A stretch of DNA of 64,000 bases from Parasalinivibrio latis (GTDB taxonomy: Bacteria > Pseudomonadota > Gammaproteobacteria > Enterobacterales > Vibrionaceae). A program made the translations under genes and the position numbers. Positions 53,531 to 62,340 of this stretch are shown in pieces; position 1 is the stretch's first letter; every line of letters begins with the position of its first letter. Where the stretch lies: NCBI RefSeq assembly GCF_036825535.1, contig NZ_CP098813.1, positions 434,001 through 498,000 on the forward strand, in the 5' to 3' direction. The notes below the pieces were generated by a model that was not told the DNA's origin, ran no database searches, and saw only the letters and a list, made by a program, of their open reading frames with translations.

Positions 53531-54181
53531 TCATACCAATCTTGCAGGGCAACGGCGATTCAACATTGAACGGCCACCAAGCATGAGTAAACCCACTCCC
53601 AACAGCGCGACCGTTGCAGGTTCCGGTACATCAACCAAAACCCTTACCCAGTCCCCTGGTTCTGACACTACCATACTCAACGTCAACGTATCGCCTTCAA
53701 ATGAATAAGAGTCACTGCCTTCCAAACCCCGCCATTTGAAGGAGTAAGTATTTCCCGACAGTCCAAAAAGCGAATCTGTTGCCTTGAGATCTTTGTTAGT
53801 TGTCAGTACAGCTAAAATATCACCGTCAAACTGCCAGTTAACATTCGAATGCTCCCCATATAAACTATCACGCGTATCGAAATAGATAATGTGACTGCTT
53901 ACTACTGTTCCTTTTGCAAAGACACTCCCCCCGAAAGACAGATCGTTGTCCAGCTTCAGCGTCTGTTTCTCATTGAACCCTACTTGCTTGCTAGTTGGGA
54001 AATTATCCGGTAAGAGCAGTTCTTGGTTTTTATATAAGGCATCCACAAGTGTATCGGGGATAAACCGTGCATCAAAACCATCACTGGATTTATCCCCCCA
54101 CACATTGATGATCGCTGCATGGGTCGTACCAGACAGTATGCCTAACACCATTAAGAGTGGTATCCATAAATACTTCTTCAT
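53531..54181 (-). CDS. PEP-CTERM secreted protein, paralogue 2
   Basis: A 216-residue relative of the protein at 52458: signal peptide (MKKYLWIPLLMVLGILS), G-F-N-E-K-Q-T-L-K-L, A-K-G-T-V-V-S-S-H-I, W-R-G-L-E-G-S-D, V-V-S-E-P-G-D-W-V-R-V, then V-P-E-P-A-T-V and a hydrophobic helix ending N-R-R-C. A Cys near the end is absent from the first copy. The ATG at 54181 has AGAGG upstream; a TTG two codons earlier is possible. Function unknown. Confidence 0.85.
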   Translation of the reverse strand: MKKYLWIPLLMVLGILSGTTHAAIINVWGDKSSDGFDARFIPDTLVDALYKNQELLLPDNFPTSKQVGFNEKQTLKLDNDLSFGGSVFAKGTVVSSHIIYFDTRDSLYGEHSNVNWQFDGDILAVLTTNKDLKATDSLFGLSGNTYSFKWRGLEGSDSYSFEGDTLTLSMVVSEPGDWVRVLVDVPEPATVALLGVGLLMLGGRSMLNRRCPARLV

Positions 54182-54333
54182 CGCCAATATCCTCTAGCTG
54201 AATTAAAACGCATGCAAATACAGCAACTAATGTGCCACGTAGATAACCCTTTAATTTGTTAGTATTTACTAAATTAGCTTATTAGTAATTTCCTTATATA
54301 TGTAAAAAATCCTGACACGATACGCGCTTAGGA

Positions 54334-54409
54334 ATTGGTGGGATTTGAATTTCTCTGTTGGTGGTCTAATTAGCCATAGTTGGCAAATTATTTAGTGAAT
54401 CTCACCAAT
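54334..54409. repeat. Spaced inverted repeat upstream of the GIN-domain gene
   Basis: ATTGGTGGGATT (54334-54345) and AATCTCACCAAT (54398-54409) are inverted copies at 11 of 12 positions, 52 bases apart. The rest of the 396-bp gap between the divergent PEP-CTERM and GIN genes is AT-rich with no gene. Confidence 0.45.
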
Positions 54410-54577
54410 CAATGTAAAGTCTTTTCATTAAAAACAATAAGTTAAAAACAGGCACGCTTTTTGTAGAGTGTAAACAGAACCTACTTGGCAACACGGTACT
54501 CATTGATAGTAATCAGATTCACGTTCCACTGGCTGCACTGGGTAACGTTAAACGCTTAACTGCAGGGAGAGTCCATA

Positions 54578-55267
54578 ATGACGACACGATACCGGACGAC
54601 AAGAAGTACATTCAAAACATTGGTTGCCTTGCTGTTTCTGTTTATTGGTTTGGGTCTGGCAGCAGCGCATGCTTTCATAGAACGAGAGCAATTATTTTAT
54701 ACCGACAGTTTCACGTCCCTGAAAATCAGTAGAGGGATCAATGCAAAGCTGATTTGTGGGGAGAAACCCGCGGTTATTGCCTACGGCAGCAGTTCTGCGA
54801 TCAGTAGCCTTTTCATCGATAGCAATGACGGCATACTTTCAATCGAAAGTCAGGAAGATATGTCATGGTTTTCCGTCGATGATGTTTCCCTCACCGTCGT
54901 TACAAATCAGCCTGTTTCGGCTATCAATGTCAGTCAAGGGGTCAGCTTTGTGTCTGACGCTTGCGCGCTTTCGAAAGAAAAGCTGACCGTCAATGGATCC
55001 ATGGGGGCAGTCATTGAACTTGCAGGCGGTACAAACCAGCTGGATGCAGAACTCTCTATGGGTGCGAGTATGAATGAGCAAAATCGATTTTTTGCCGTCA
55101 AAACTGCCACCGTAAAAACTTATATGGGCGCAGAAGCGTATCTATGCAATACCGGTCAAGCCACCGGTAAACAGGTCGCAGGTTCAATGATTTATGTCGG
55201 AAAGCAAACTGTGACCCAGTTGGAAAGTGGGATCGGAGCCTCTCTCTCAACCGAGGAGTGCCAATAA
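54578..55267 (+). CDS. GIN-domain (DUF2807-like) secreted protein
   Basis: A 229-residue exported protein with an N-terminal membrane or signal helix (L-V-A-L-L-F-L-F-I-G-L-G-L) and a right-handed beta-repeat typical of GIN/DUF2807 domains (S-F-T-S-L-K-I-S-R-G-I-N-A-K-L at the start, L-S-I-E-S, L-T-V-N-G-S-M-G-A-V-I-E-L, E-L-S-M-G-A-S). Two Cys pairs could be bridged. Function unknown; it may coat or adhere. GGGAGAGTCCATA precedes the ATG, and a clear terminator follows at 55308-55336. Confidence 0.75.
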   Translation: MTTRYRTTRSTFKTLVALLFLFIGLGLAAAHAFIEREQLFYTDSFTSLKISRGINAKLICGEKPAVIAYGSSSAISSLFIDSNDGILSIESQEDMSWFSVDDVSLTVVTNQPVSAINVSQGVSFVSDACALSKEKLTVNGSMGAVIELAGGTNQLDAELSMGASMNEQNRFFAVKTATVKTYMGAEAYLCNTGQATGKQVAGSMIYVGKQTVTQLESGIGASLSTEECQ

Positions 55268-55307
55268 GTCACGCTTTAAATCACCAATTCTTGTTCTTCC
55301 GCTATTT

Positions 55308-55336
55308 CCGGGCAGTTTCGACTGCCCGGCTTTTTT
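55308..55336 (+). terminator. Terminator after the GIN-domain gene
   Basis: CCGGGCAG / CTGCCCGG with a six-base loop, then CTTTTTT. Confidence 0.92.
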
Positions 55337-55472
55337 ACACTCGCCCACGCGTCAAAAATGACCACCCCCTCGCATATCTGTTCAAATATCATCCGGGACA
55401 TGTTCAATATCAATACAGGTAACACCCCCACAAGGCTAAAATTCCATCAATGGTTTCCTTGGCAGTAAGAGT

Positions 55473-56015
55473 ATGAGACAGAAGGGATTTACGCTTATTG
55501 AGTTGGTGGTTGTAATCGTGATTCTTGGCATTTTATCCGTTACAGCATTACCAAAGTTTCTTAATTACAGCACTGATGCAAAGAATGCGTCGCTCTCTGG
55601 GCTGGAGGGTGCAGTTAAGTCCGGGCTCGAAATGGGTTATGCCAAAATGGCGATAGCGGGTTTGGCCAATCTTAGGTACGTTTCGAATCATTCAGATGAC
55701 TCGGCCCAAAACGTCCCTGCACAATCTCTGCCGATACCCGGTTGTACTGAAGTTGGCCCTCAGGAAATATGTACGTTCAGATGGGGCTATCCAGATGCAG
55801 AAGAGTACACCCTGCCCAAGTTGATCCAAAACCTGGAATACAGCAACGATTGGAAAATCCTTGGTAAACGGGTCAACAACATTGATGTAATTGTCATCAC
55901 AGCAAAATCCAATATTGAAAACAATGCCCCGAAAGATGATCAATGCTACTTAACCTATTTCCCGGCCACCTCTGAGCGGGTTGCGGCCAAAGTAGTACCG
56001 ACCGCTTGCCTTTAA
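55473..56015 (+). CDS. Orphan type IV pilin/pseudopilin
   Basis: A 180-residue prepilin: M-R-Q-K-G then F-T-L-I-E-L-V-V-V-I-V-I-L-G-I-L, with cleavage by prepilin peptidase after Gly5 and the conserved Glu at +5. The globular part has two Cys pairs (C-T-E-V-G-P-Q-E-I-C and C-Y-L-T ... T-A-C-L), as in MSHA-type pilins. No assembly genes lie beside it, so it probably uses a machine encoded elsewhere. Upstream of the start is only a weak AAGAG. Confidence 0.88.
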   Translation: MRQKGFTLIELVVVIVILGILSVTALPKFLNYSTDAKNASLSGLEGAVKSGLEMGYAKMAIAGLANLRYVSNHSDDSAQNVPAQSLPIPGCTEVGPQEICTFRWGYPDAEEYTLPKLIQNLEYSNDWKILGKRVNNIDVIVITAKSNIENNAPKDDQCYLTYFPATSERVAAKVVPTACL

Positions 56016-56037
56016 GCCCGCCAACGCGGGCTTAAGC
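56012..56037. terminator. Hairpin between the pilin gene and the small leftward gene
   Basis: TAAGCCCGC / GCGGGCTTA with a four-base loop between convergent genes, followed by AGCCTTTCC. Confidence 0.7.
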
Positions 56038-56044
56038 CTTTCCC

Positions 56045-56323
56045 CTAACGGTACTCCACCATCGGCAGTTCCTGCACAAAACACACATCAAGGTAGTGTT
56101 TTTCTTCAACAAGGTATCCGATACCTATTTGTCCCAACGCCTGAACCAGCTTTCTGGCATTTTCATCCTGATCGAGATAAAACGTCTGTAAATCGGGTGA
56201 CAGATGGGAATCAGGGCTTATTTCGCGATCAATCAAGCTTTCCACCAAATTGACCGGTGCTTCCAGCCAACCCCGCTCAGCATCAATATGGAACGTGAGA
56301 GTGAGGGTTTATTCTTCCGCCAT
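56045..56323 (-). pseudogene. Small conserved-looking gene interrupted by a stop at codon 5
   Basis: AGGAGGCGCGT precedes ATG at 56323, which reads M-A-E-E then TAA, then continues in the same frame for 87 codons without another stop: T-L-T-L-T-F-H-I-D-A-E-R-G-W-L-E-A-P-V-N, and on to E-L-P-M-V-E-Y-R. A strong ribosome-binding site in front of a four-codon frame is unlikely by chance. One base change (CAA to TAA, for Gln) would restore a 92-residue protein. Restart at the GTG or TTG near 56245 would leave 66-67 residues. The product is not recognised. It is an acidic soluble protein by composition. Confidence 0.6.
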
Positions 56324-56500
56324 ACGCGCCTCCTGTCCGGCAATATGCGCAAACCGTGACATAAACATAGAGAACGCCGTCGTGTTTAGTGTGACATTGG
56401 CGTGACGTTTTTGATGGGTAAAGAGAGTGATGCAGCGCAGGTGACAAGCACATGATATTCAGCTGCAATTTCCATCACTTAGCTCTCATCACCTCAGGTG

Positions 56501-56523
56501 ATGTAACTTTAATTTCGTTACAT
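56501..56523. promoter_or_regulatory. CytR-like inverted repeat upstream of nupC
   Basis: ATGTAAC-N9-GTTACAT, perfect 7-bp arms. The halves resemble the CytR octamer (GTTGCATT). A further palindrome CATCACCT-C-AGGTGATG overlaps on the left (56487-56503). Confidence 0.5.
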
Positions 56524-56529
56524 TATTAA

Positions 56530-56545
56530 TTTGACCCTTGTCACA
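56530..56545. promoter_or_regulatory. CRP site upstream of nupC
   Basis: TTTGACCCTTGTCACA matches the CRP consensus TGTGA-N6-TCACA at 9 of 10 conserved bases, 71 bp upstream of nupC. CRP with CytR control is known for nupC in enterics. Confidence 0.65.
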
Positions 56546-56615
56546 TTTATTTTTGCCGCTAAAATACCGCCGCAATCGTTTTCTTCCAATTTACCCACTT
56601 TTTCGGAGTGAGACC

Positions 56616-57833
56616 ATGCAACACTGGCCCAGTGTTTTAGGTATTTTTGTTATTTTTGCGGTTGCGATACTTTTCTCAGAGAACCGTAAGGCGATCAACT
56701 GGCGCACCGTTCTTGGCGCGTTTGCCATCCAGATTATTTTTGCCGGTTTTATCCTCTCTGTACCGGTTGGCCGCGAAATCCTGAACTCCATCTCCGGCGC
56801 GGTTTCCGGCATCATCGATTTCGGTAAAGTGGGCGCACAATTCCTGTTCGGTGATCTGGCCAAGTTCAAACTGGGCTTCATCTTTGCCGTTAACGTATTG
56901 CCAACCATCGTATTTTTCTCAGCACTGATCGCCGTACTCTACTACCTCGGCATCATGGGTTGGGTAGTTCGCATTCTTGGTGGTGGCCTGCAAAAGCTGT
57001 TGGGTACAACCCGTACCGAATCAATGTCAGCGACTGCGAACATTTTCGTGGGTTCAGTTGAAGCGCCACTGGTAGTACGCCCTTACCTGGAAAAAATGAC
57101 TCACTCAGAACTGTTCGCTGTGATGGTGGGCGGCCTTGCATCAGTTGCTGGTGGCACCATGGTAGGTTATGCCGGTCTGGGTGTAGACCTGCGTTACCTG
57201 ATTGCTGCAAGCTTTATGTCTGCACCAGCCGGTCTGATGATGGCAAAGCTGCTGGTTCCCCAGACCGAAAACGTTGATGCCAATCCGGTAATGACCGTTG
57301 ATGATGAAAACGCACCGGTTAACGTTATCGATGCCGGTACCCAAGGGGCCCTAAGTGGCCTCCAGATCGCGATGGCAGTCGGTGCAAGTCTCCTGGCAGT
57401 TATCAGCCTTATCGCCCTTATCAATGGCGGCCTGACCAAGTTTGGTGCCCTGATTGATATGCCTCAACTGAGCCTTGAGTGGATCTTCGGCTACCTGTTT
57501 GCCCCTGTAGCATGGCTGATTGGTGTTCCGTGGAGTGAAGCCATGACTGCCGGCGCCCTCATCGGTAAGAAAATTGCGGTAAACGAATTCGTTGCCTTCA
57601 TTGACCTGATGAACGTAAAAGCACAACTGAGCCAACATTCTCAAGCGATTGTGACCTTTGCCCTGTGCGGTTTTGCCAACCTGACCTCTATTGCCATGTT
57701 GATGGGTGGCCTGGGTGGCATCGTACCTTCTCGTCGAGCTGACATTGCCCGCCTGGGTATCAAAGCGATTTTCGCTGCAACACTGGCGAACCTGATGAGT
57801 GCAACACTGGCTGGCCTCTACCTGGGTATGTAA
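56616..57833 (+). CDS. nupC: NupC-type concentrative nucleoside transporter
   Basis: A 405-residue membrane protein of the CNT family: G-A-F-A-I-Q-I-I-F-A near 31, L-G-T-T-R-T-E-S-M-S-A-T-A-N-I-F-V-G-S-V-less tail E-A-P-L-V-V near 140-155, and C-G-F-A-N-L-T-S-I-A near 351. It imports nucleosides with H+ or Na+. The ATG at 56616 has GGAG 8 bases upstream and begins the conserved N-terminus; an in-frame ATG 26 codons earlier is less likely. Nucleosides it brings in could feed the purine island nearby. Confidence 0.94.
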   Translation: MQHWPSVLGIFVIFAVAILFSENRKAINWRTVLGAFAIQIIFAGFILSVPVGREILNSISGAVSGIIDFGKVGAQFLFGDLAKFKLGFIFAVNVLPTIVFFSALIAVLYYLGIMGWVVRILGGGLQKLLGTTRTESMSATANIFVGSVEAPLVVRPYLEKMTHSELFAVMVGGLASVAGGTMVGYAGLGVDLRYLIAASFMSAPAGLMMAKLLVPQTENVDANPVMTVDDENAPVNVIDAGTQGALSGLQIAMAVGASLLAVISLIALINGGLTKFGALIDMPQLSLEWIFGYLFAPVAWLIGVPWSEAMTAGALIGKKIAVNEFVAFIDLMNVKAQLSQHSQAIVTFALCGFANLTSIAMLMGGLGGIVPSRRADIARLGIKAIFAATLANLMSATLAGLYLGM

Positions 57834-57857
57834 TTCCAAGTACAGCCACAACAGCCA

Positions 57858-57890
57858 GCCCCCGGTAAGCCAGCTTACCGGGGGCTTTTT
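57858..57890 (+). terminator. Terminator of nupC
   Basis: GCCCCCGGTAAG / CTTACCGGGGGC around a four-base loop, then TTTTTCT. Confidence 0.92.
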
Positions 57891-58859
57891 CTATTTCGTG
57901 CTGGCATACTGGTGGAGAACCGGAGATGTAACAGATGACTCCAAAACGGCCTCCAATACGCCCTCGAGCGGTGTTACCTCAGCTTCAGGCAGTGTGTCAT
58001 CTTCCATCCTGAGCCGGTATTGCCAAAGGTACCGCATCTCAATAAGTTCCCGTAACACAGGTGAAAACAGCCCGGCGAATTTCAGCAAAGTCCATGGTAA
58101 CTGCTTTGTTTTAACCGGAATGCCCAACGCCTTTTCCATTGCACGTTTCAATTCTTCGAAAGTAAATTCCAACCCCGGGTAATTGACACGGCGGCATTCC
58201 CCGTTCTCCACATCAGTACCAATCAGCAGAGAGATCTCTTTTGCCAGATCAGGCAGGTAAGCCCAAGTATGAGGGATGTTCACCTCTCCTGGCAGCGTGA
58301 GAGCAGCTTTGTTTGCCTTAGTACTTACAACAGCGTCAAACCAAGTGTTGGCAGTGTTTTTTCCAATAAAATCTCCTGCCCGAATACATACAGCCCTGCC
58401 CCCTTCACTGCAATACCGAGCTATTCGCTGCTCCATGGCGATACGGATCTTCCCTTTTTCAGAAGCCGCCTCCATCTCAGTGTTATTGGTAATGGTATCT
58501 GTTTTTTGTGGATTGAAGTTGTAGACGTTTGCTGGAAATACAAACAGGAGATCATGCTTTTTCGCCTGTTTCAACGCCGTCTCAAGCAATGGCATAGCCT
58601 GACTTTTCCATGCAGGATAAGGTGGGTTAACTGCATACACCAATGCATGATGCCCAGACAGAAAAGTATCCAGCAGGGGGATGTTCTCTATCGCTCCAGT
58701 TGTCTGCATAACCTCCGCAGGCAAGCGGTTGTTTGGGTTTCTTACCAAAGCGGAAACGCGATATCCGTCATCAATAAGTTGCCTTACCACGTGAGAGCCC
58801 AAATTCCCAGTCGCGCCAAGTACTGCCACCTTTCTTGCCCGATTTGTAATATCCATCAT
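57891..58859 (-). CDS. NmrA-like/atypical SDR NAD(P)-binding protein
   Basis: A 322-residue Rossmann protein with V-A-V-L-G-A-T-G-N-L-G-S-H-V-V near the start (the G-x-x-G-x-x-G of extended SDRs) and no clear Y-x-x-x-K catalytic pair, as in NmrA-like redox sensors and isoflavone-reductase relatives. The ATG at 58859 follows GAGGACAGAAAA; starts further upstream would run into the promoter of the divergent LysR gene. It is probably controlled by that LysR protein. Substrate unknown. Confidence 0.82.
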   Translation of the reverse strand: MMDITNRARKVAVLGATGNLGSHVVRQLIDDGYRVSALVRNPNNRLPAEVMQTTGAIENIPLLDTFLSGHHALVYAVNPPYPAWKSQAMPLLETALKQAKKHDLLFVFPANVYNFNPQKTDTITNNTEMEAASEKGKIRIAMEQRIARYCSEGGRAVCIRAGDFIGKNTANTWFDAVVSTKANKAALTLPGEVNIPHTWAYLPDLAKEISLLIGTDVENGECRRVNYPGLEFTFEELKRAMEKALGIPVKTKQLPWTLLKFAGLFSPVLRELIEMRYLWQYRLRMEDDTLPEAEVTPLEGVLEAVLESSVTSPVLHQYASTK

Positions 58860-58948
58860 TTTTCTGTCCTCACTGACTTGCATGGAATCAGTATCGTCAT
58901 TTAAAAATGGATATAGAATGGAAAATATTGGATAGGAGGTATTCATAA

Positions 58949-59842
58949 ATGAATATCAATTGGCAGGGAATCCACTACTTCATGATGGTGGTTGAAGCAG
59001 GAAGCCTTTCTAAGGCAGCAAGCCGGAACAACCTAAGCCAACCCACTTTAAGCCGCAAAATACAGGAACTGGAATCGCAGTTGGGCTATGCGCTGTTTAC
59101 GCGAAATACCCAGGGTTTGGTGCTGACAGACGAGGGATCTCACCTTGTTGAGGCGGCTGGCCTTATGTCACAGGCCGCAGACCAGTTTTCCCGCATAGCC
59201 ATGAGCAACGATTTTATACTTGCAGGGGACATACGAATAAGTGCAAACGAAATTGTTGGCCACTATCTGCTGCCGGAAGCCATTGCAGCTTTTCAGCGTG
59301 AGCACCCTGAGATTTCCTGTGAAACAGTGATCGACAACCGGGCGACCAATCTTTCAAAGCGCGATGCAGATATCGCCATACGGATGTTCCAGCCGTTGCA
59401 GCCAGATTTGGTATGCCGCCGTCTTCCGGACATGCCTCTGGGATTTTTTGCACACAAGGACTACATATCCAAATATGGCAAACCGGCAACACTGGCTGAC
59501 CTTCGCCATCACCGGATGATCGGTTTTGATCAGGTAACCAGTTTTATCGACCAGGCTGCGAAATTGGGGTTTGATCTGCAACGCGGCCATTTCCAGATAC
59601 GCTCTGACAGTCTTGTACAGCACATCTACCATATGAAAGCCGGCGCTGGTATTGCAGTCACACACAAAGGTTTGGCAGCTAAGTTCGAAGAGATATATGA
59701 GGTTGCCCCCAACACACCGTTACCTGTACTGCCGGTCTATCTCACCGCACATCAGGACGTCAGCCGCCATATCCGGCTCCGGACATTTATGAGGTTTCTC
59801 GGGGACTGGTTTAATGAAAAGGGATACAACTATAAGTTGTAA
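58949..59842 (+). CDS. LysR-family transcriptional regulator
   Basis: A 297-residue regulator with a winged helix at 4-60 (H-Y-F-M-M-V-V-E-A-G-S-L-S-K-A-A-S-R-N-N, Q-P-T-L-S-R-K-I-Q-E-L-E) and a LysR substrate domain (I-R-I-S-A-N-E-I-V near 90). AGGAGGTATTCATAA precedes the ATG. It is divergent from the NmrA-like gene with an 89-bp gap, the usual arrangement for a LysR regulator and its target. Confidence 0.92.
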   Translation: MNINWQGIHYFMMVVEAGSLSKAASRNNLSQPTLSRKIQELESQLGYALFTRNTQGLVLTDEGSHLVEAAGLMSQAADQFSRIAMSNDFILAGDIRISANEIVGHYLLPEAIAAFQREHPEISCETVIDNRATNLSKRDADIAIRMFQPLQPDLVCRRLPDMPLGFFAHKDYISKYGKPATLADLRHHRMIGFDQVTSFIDQAAKLGFDLQRGHFQIRSDSLVQHIYHMKAGAGIAVTHKGLAAKFEEIYEVAPNTPLPVLPVYLTAHQDVSRHIRLRTFMRFLGDWFNEKGYNYKL

Positions 59843-59859
59843 AGTTGCCAAGAGCCCGC

Positions 59860-60990
59860 CTAAACGGGCTCGGTTTCCAAACTTTGCTTCCTTTCGCGTT
59901 TGTCAAAGTACATGTTCAAGTCTGCTTCGATAACCGCACGTTCAAAATTTTCCGCAATCATCGAAATGCCGAACGAAAATGAAATTTGATGCTCTGCAAA
60001 ATGCTGTTCAATGTGATGTCGAAGATTATTCATCTTTTCTTTCATCCACTCAGCATCGTTAGCTTTGAACAGGATGATAAATTCGTCGCCACCGTAGCGA
60101 ATCGTGATATCTTCTTCGCGAAGATTACTGCAAAGAATTTGCGCAAATTCTAACAGAATGCGGTCACCTTCTTTATGGCCGTATTTGTCGTTGATTGCCT
60201 TAAAGTTGTCCAGATCGACAAAACAGCAGTGATTGCAGTGGCCAACAATCGCGGTGTCCTGAAGCACTTTTCGTGACCAGCAGTCTGTTAAGTCATCTTT
60301 CAAACTACTACGGCTCAGATTTTCGGCATCACGAATTTTCATTATGTTATTTGTAATGTCCCAAGCAGAGAGAATAAGCAAGCTTTCATCGCCGATTTCT
60401 ATCTTCTGCCGGATAGTTTCGTAGAAGCAGATTTCCCCGTTTTTGGTGAACTGCTCAATGTCGACAACAGGCACATCTGAGTTAAATGCCTTCTCATCAT
60501 TTTGCATACAGATTTTCAACTGCTCCAGGTTTTCTTCCGGCACAAGCTCCAGAAGCTGGGCAAAGGAAATACCCGCAGTATCTATACCAAGAAATTCGTT
60601 GTACCGGTAATTTGAATAAACATGAACGCCGTCACCAGTACGGATAGTGAACATGGTAGTCAGGTTATCAATACAATTCTCAAGCAACCCAGGTATGCTT
60701 TTTTCTTTTTCTGCCAGAGTTGCCTGTTTTTGCTCGTTGACAGAGTTTAGAACGTCATCGATATCCTTCAGCAACAATTTTGCCTTGATAATGTCATCCA
60801 CATATTCCAGCACATAGAGGGACTGCCACAATGTATTAAATTGGGTTGTTGGTACAGATTTCTTATTAACAAAATACTTTTTTGTATCTTTGGCAAAAGC
60901 TGTACGTTGCTCAGCAGATATGATTTTATCATTTAGCAAGCGGCTTACTGATTGCCTTAATATTTCTAGGCTAGGCACTGGTTGTCCCAT
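59860..60990 (-). CDS. PAS-GGDEF diguanylate cyclase
   Basis: A 376-residue cytoplasmic protein. An N-terminal helical region (about 1-100), a PAS-like sensor at about 110-225 (G-V-H-V-Y-S-N-Y-R-Y-N-E-F-L-G near 118-132), and a C-terminal GGDEF domain with D-L-D-N-F-K-A-I-N-D near 252-261 and R-Y-G-G-D-E-F near 297. The R-E-E-D five residues before the GGDEF motif is a product-inhibition site. All catalytic residues are kept, so it should make cyclic di-GMP. A hairpin GAGCCCG / CGGGCTC (59851-59870) overlaps its end. Confidence 0.93.
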   Translation of the reverse strand: MGQPVPSLEILRQSVSRLLNDKIISAEQRTAFAKDTKKYFVNKKSVPTTQFNTLWQSLYVLEYVDDIIKAKLLLKDIDDVLNSVNEQKQATLAEKEKSIPGLLENCIDNLTTMFTIRTGDGVHVYSNYRYNEFLGIDTAGISFAQLLELVPEENLEQLKICMQNDEKAFNSDVPVVDIEQFTKNGEICFYETIRQKIEIGDESLLILSAWDITNNIMKIRDAENLSRSSLKDDLTDCWSRKVLQDTAIVGHCNHCCFVDLDNFKAINDKYGHKEGDRILLEFAQILCSNLREEDITIRYGGDEFIILFKANDAEWMKEKMNNLRHHIEQHFAEHQISFSFGISMIAENFERAVIEADLNMYFDKRERKQSLETEPV

Positions 60991-61371
60991 TTTATACTTT
61001 CTCCAAAATCATTCACCCAGAGAATGATTTGCATGCCATTTTTGAGGCTGACTTATTATTCTTATGAGATAAGTATTATAAGCTAACTGATAACGAAAAA
61101 ATAAAGACTATTTAAAAGGCAAGGGCATTGTCCGTCATAAATATTCTAGCGGCGTCAAAAAACATAACTCAATAGCTCAAGGTACAATCCGTTTTTGTGA
61201 ACAAGCCTTCGCAGGAATGGACTGAAACAAATAGGAGAACTATCGTAGAGAAGAAGCATCGAAAAATCGGAACATCGAATGGCAGGCAGCCAGAAAAAGA
61301 GAAAACACTTTGCTCAGCTGCGATACCAACCGATGCTATCGATGAATTGGACTGCAAGAGATTAGGCGGTA
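60991..61371. other. Intergenic region without a supportable gene
   Basis: 381 bp. A 74-codon plus-strand frame at 61197-61421 starts at GTG and runs into the SMP-30 gene on the other strand; it has no ribosome-binding site and no recognisable motif, so it is not called. The region is otherwise AT-rich. Confidence 0.45.
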
Positions 61372-62280
61372 CTAATAGGCCTTGTACGCTGCCTCTTTCA
61401 GCCCCTGCGTACCGGGGTTAATGGCAGCAAGACAACCCGCAAAGGGTTGTTCTGCCATTCTGGACCTATCCCTGTTTGGGTGGATAGAAGTGATAAAGAG
61501 CGTGTCCATTGCTTCCCCCCCAAAAGCACACATAGAGGGTTTACTAAAAGGCAGGGGGATGCGCTGGTCTACTTTGCCATCCGGCGTAAACCTCAACAGT
61601 TGCCAGCCATCGTTTGCAGCACACCAATAGCAACCGTCTATGTCCACCGCCGCACCGTCCGGACGCCCCCCATGTTGTCGCATATCGACAAACAGCTTCC
61701 GGTGGTGTGGCAGCCCTTGGTGTATGTCATATTCGTATTCCCAAATGACCTGTCTGCTTGGATGAGAATCCGACAAGTACATTTTTTTCCCATCCGGGCT
61801 CCATGCCAGCCCGTTTTGGGTTATCAAACCGTGAATGACTGGCGACAGGTGTTTGTTGTGGTCCAGTCTGTAGAGCACCCCGGCCGCTTCAGGCGACAAA
61901 GGAAACTTCATACTCCCAGCTAAAAAACGGCCCTGCCTGTCACATTTCCCGTCATTAAACCGCATCCCATTAAACGAAGGAGGACATTTTTGCAGCAGAC
62001 TGATACGAGATTTGTGCCCAGACAGGGATACCTCAAATATTCCGGATTCCATTGCAACTATCAGGTCCCCATTGTCACCTAAAGCAATACAACCCGGAAT
62101 TTCCGGCACATCCCAGTGTTGAACAACACCGGAATCCATGAAAAAACAAAATATTTTCCTTTCCAAAGTTGCCACCCAATACAGCGCTTGTTTTTCTGCG
62201 CACCAAAGGGGGCTTTCTCCTACCACATTCTGGCAATCAACCAATATTTCAACGTTTCTATTTAATACAGAAATACCCAT
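61372..62280 (-). CDS. SMP-30/gluconolactonase-family lactonase
   Basis: A 302-residue six-bladed propeller: G-E-S-P-L-W near 20-25 (metal ligand Glu), R-F-N-D-G-K-C-D-R-Q-G-R near 106, T-Q-N-G-L-A-W-S-P-D-G near 153, D-G-A-A-V-D-I-D-G-C-Y-W near 207. It opens a sugar lactone with a divalent metal. It is the last gene of a unit with a uronate-dehydrogenase-like SDR, whose lactone product it could hydrolyse. Confidence 0.92.
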   Translation of the reverse strand: MGISVLNRNVEILVDCQNVVGESPLWCAEKQALYWVATLERKIFCFFMDSGVVQHWDVPEIPGCIALGDNGDLIVAMESGIFEVSLSGHKSRISLLQKCPPSFNGMRFNDGKCDRQGRFLAGSMKFPLSPEAAGVLYRLDHNKHLSPVIHGLITQNGLAWSPDGKKMYLSDSHPSRQVIWEYEYDIHQGLPHHRKLFVDMRQHGGRPDGAAVDIDGCYWCAANDGWQLLRFTPDGKVDQRIPLPFSKPSMCAFGGEAMDTLFITSIHPNRDRSRMAEQPFAGCLAAINPGTQGLKEAAYKAY

Positions 62281-62340
62281 CAGAATGATTCCCTAAAACG
62301 AAAAATATAAGCGCTTATTCTTTTACTGAATTACCACTTG

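Noticed and set aside
61197..61421. A 74-codon plus-strand frame before the SMP-30 gene
   Set aside because: GTG start without a ribosome-binding site, low-complexity charged sequence, and overlap with the lactonase gene on the other strand.
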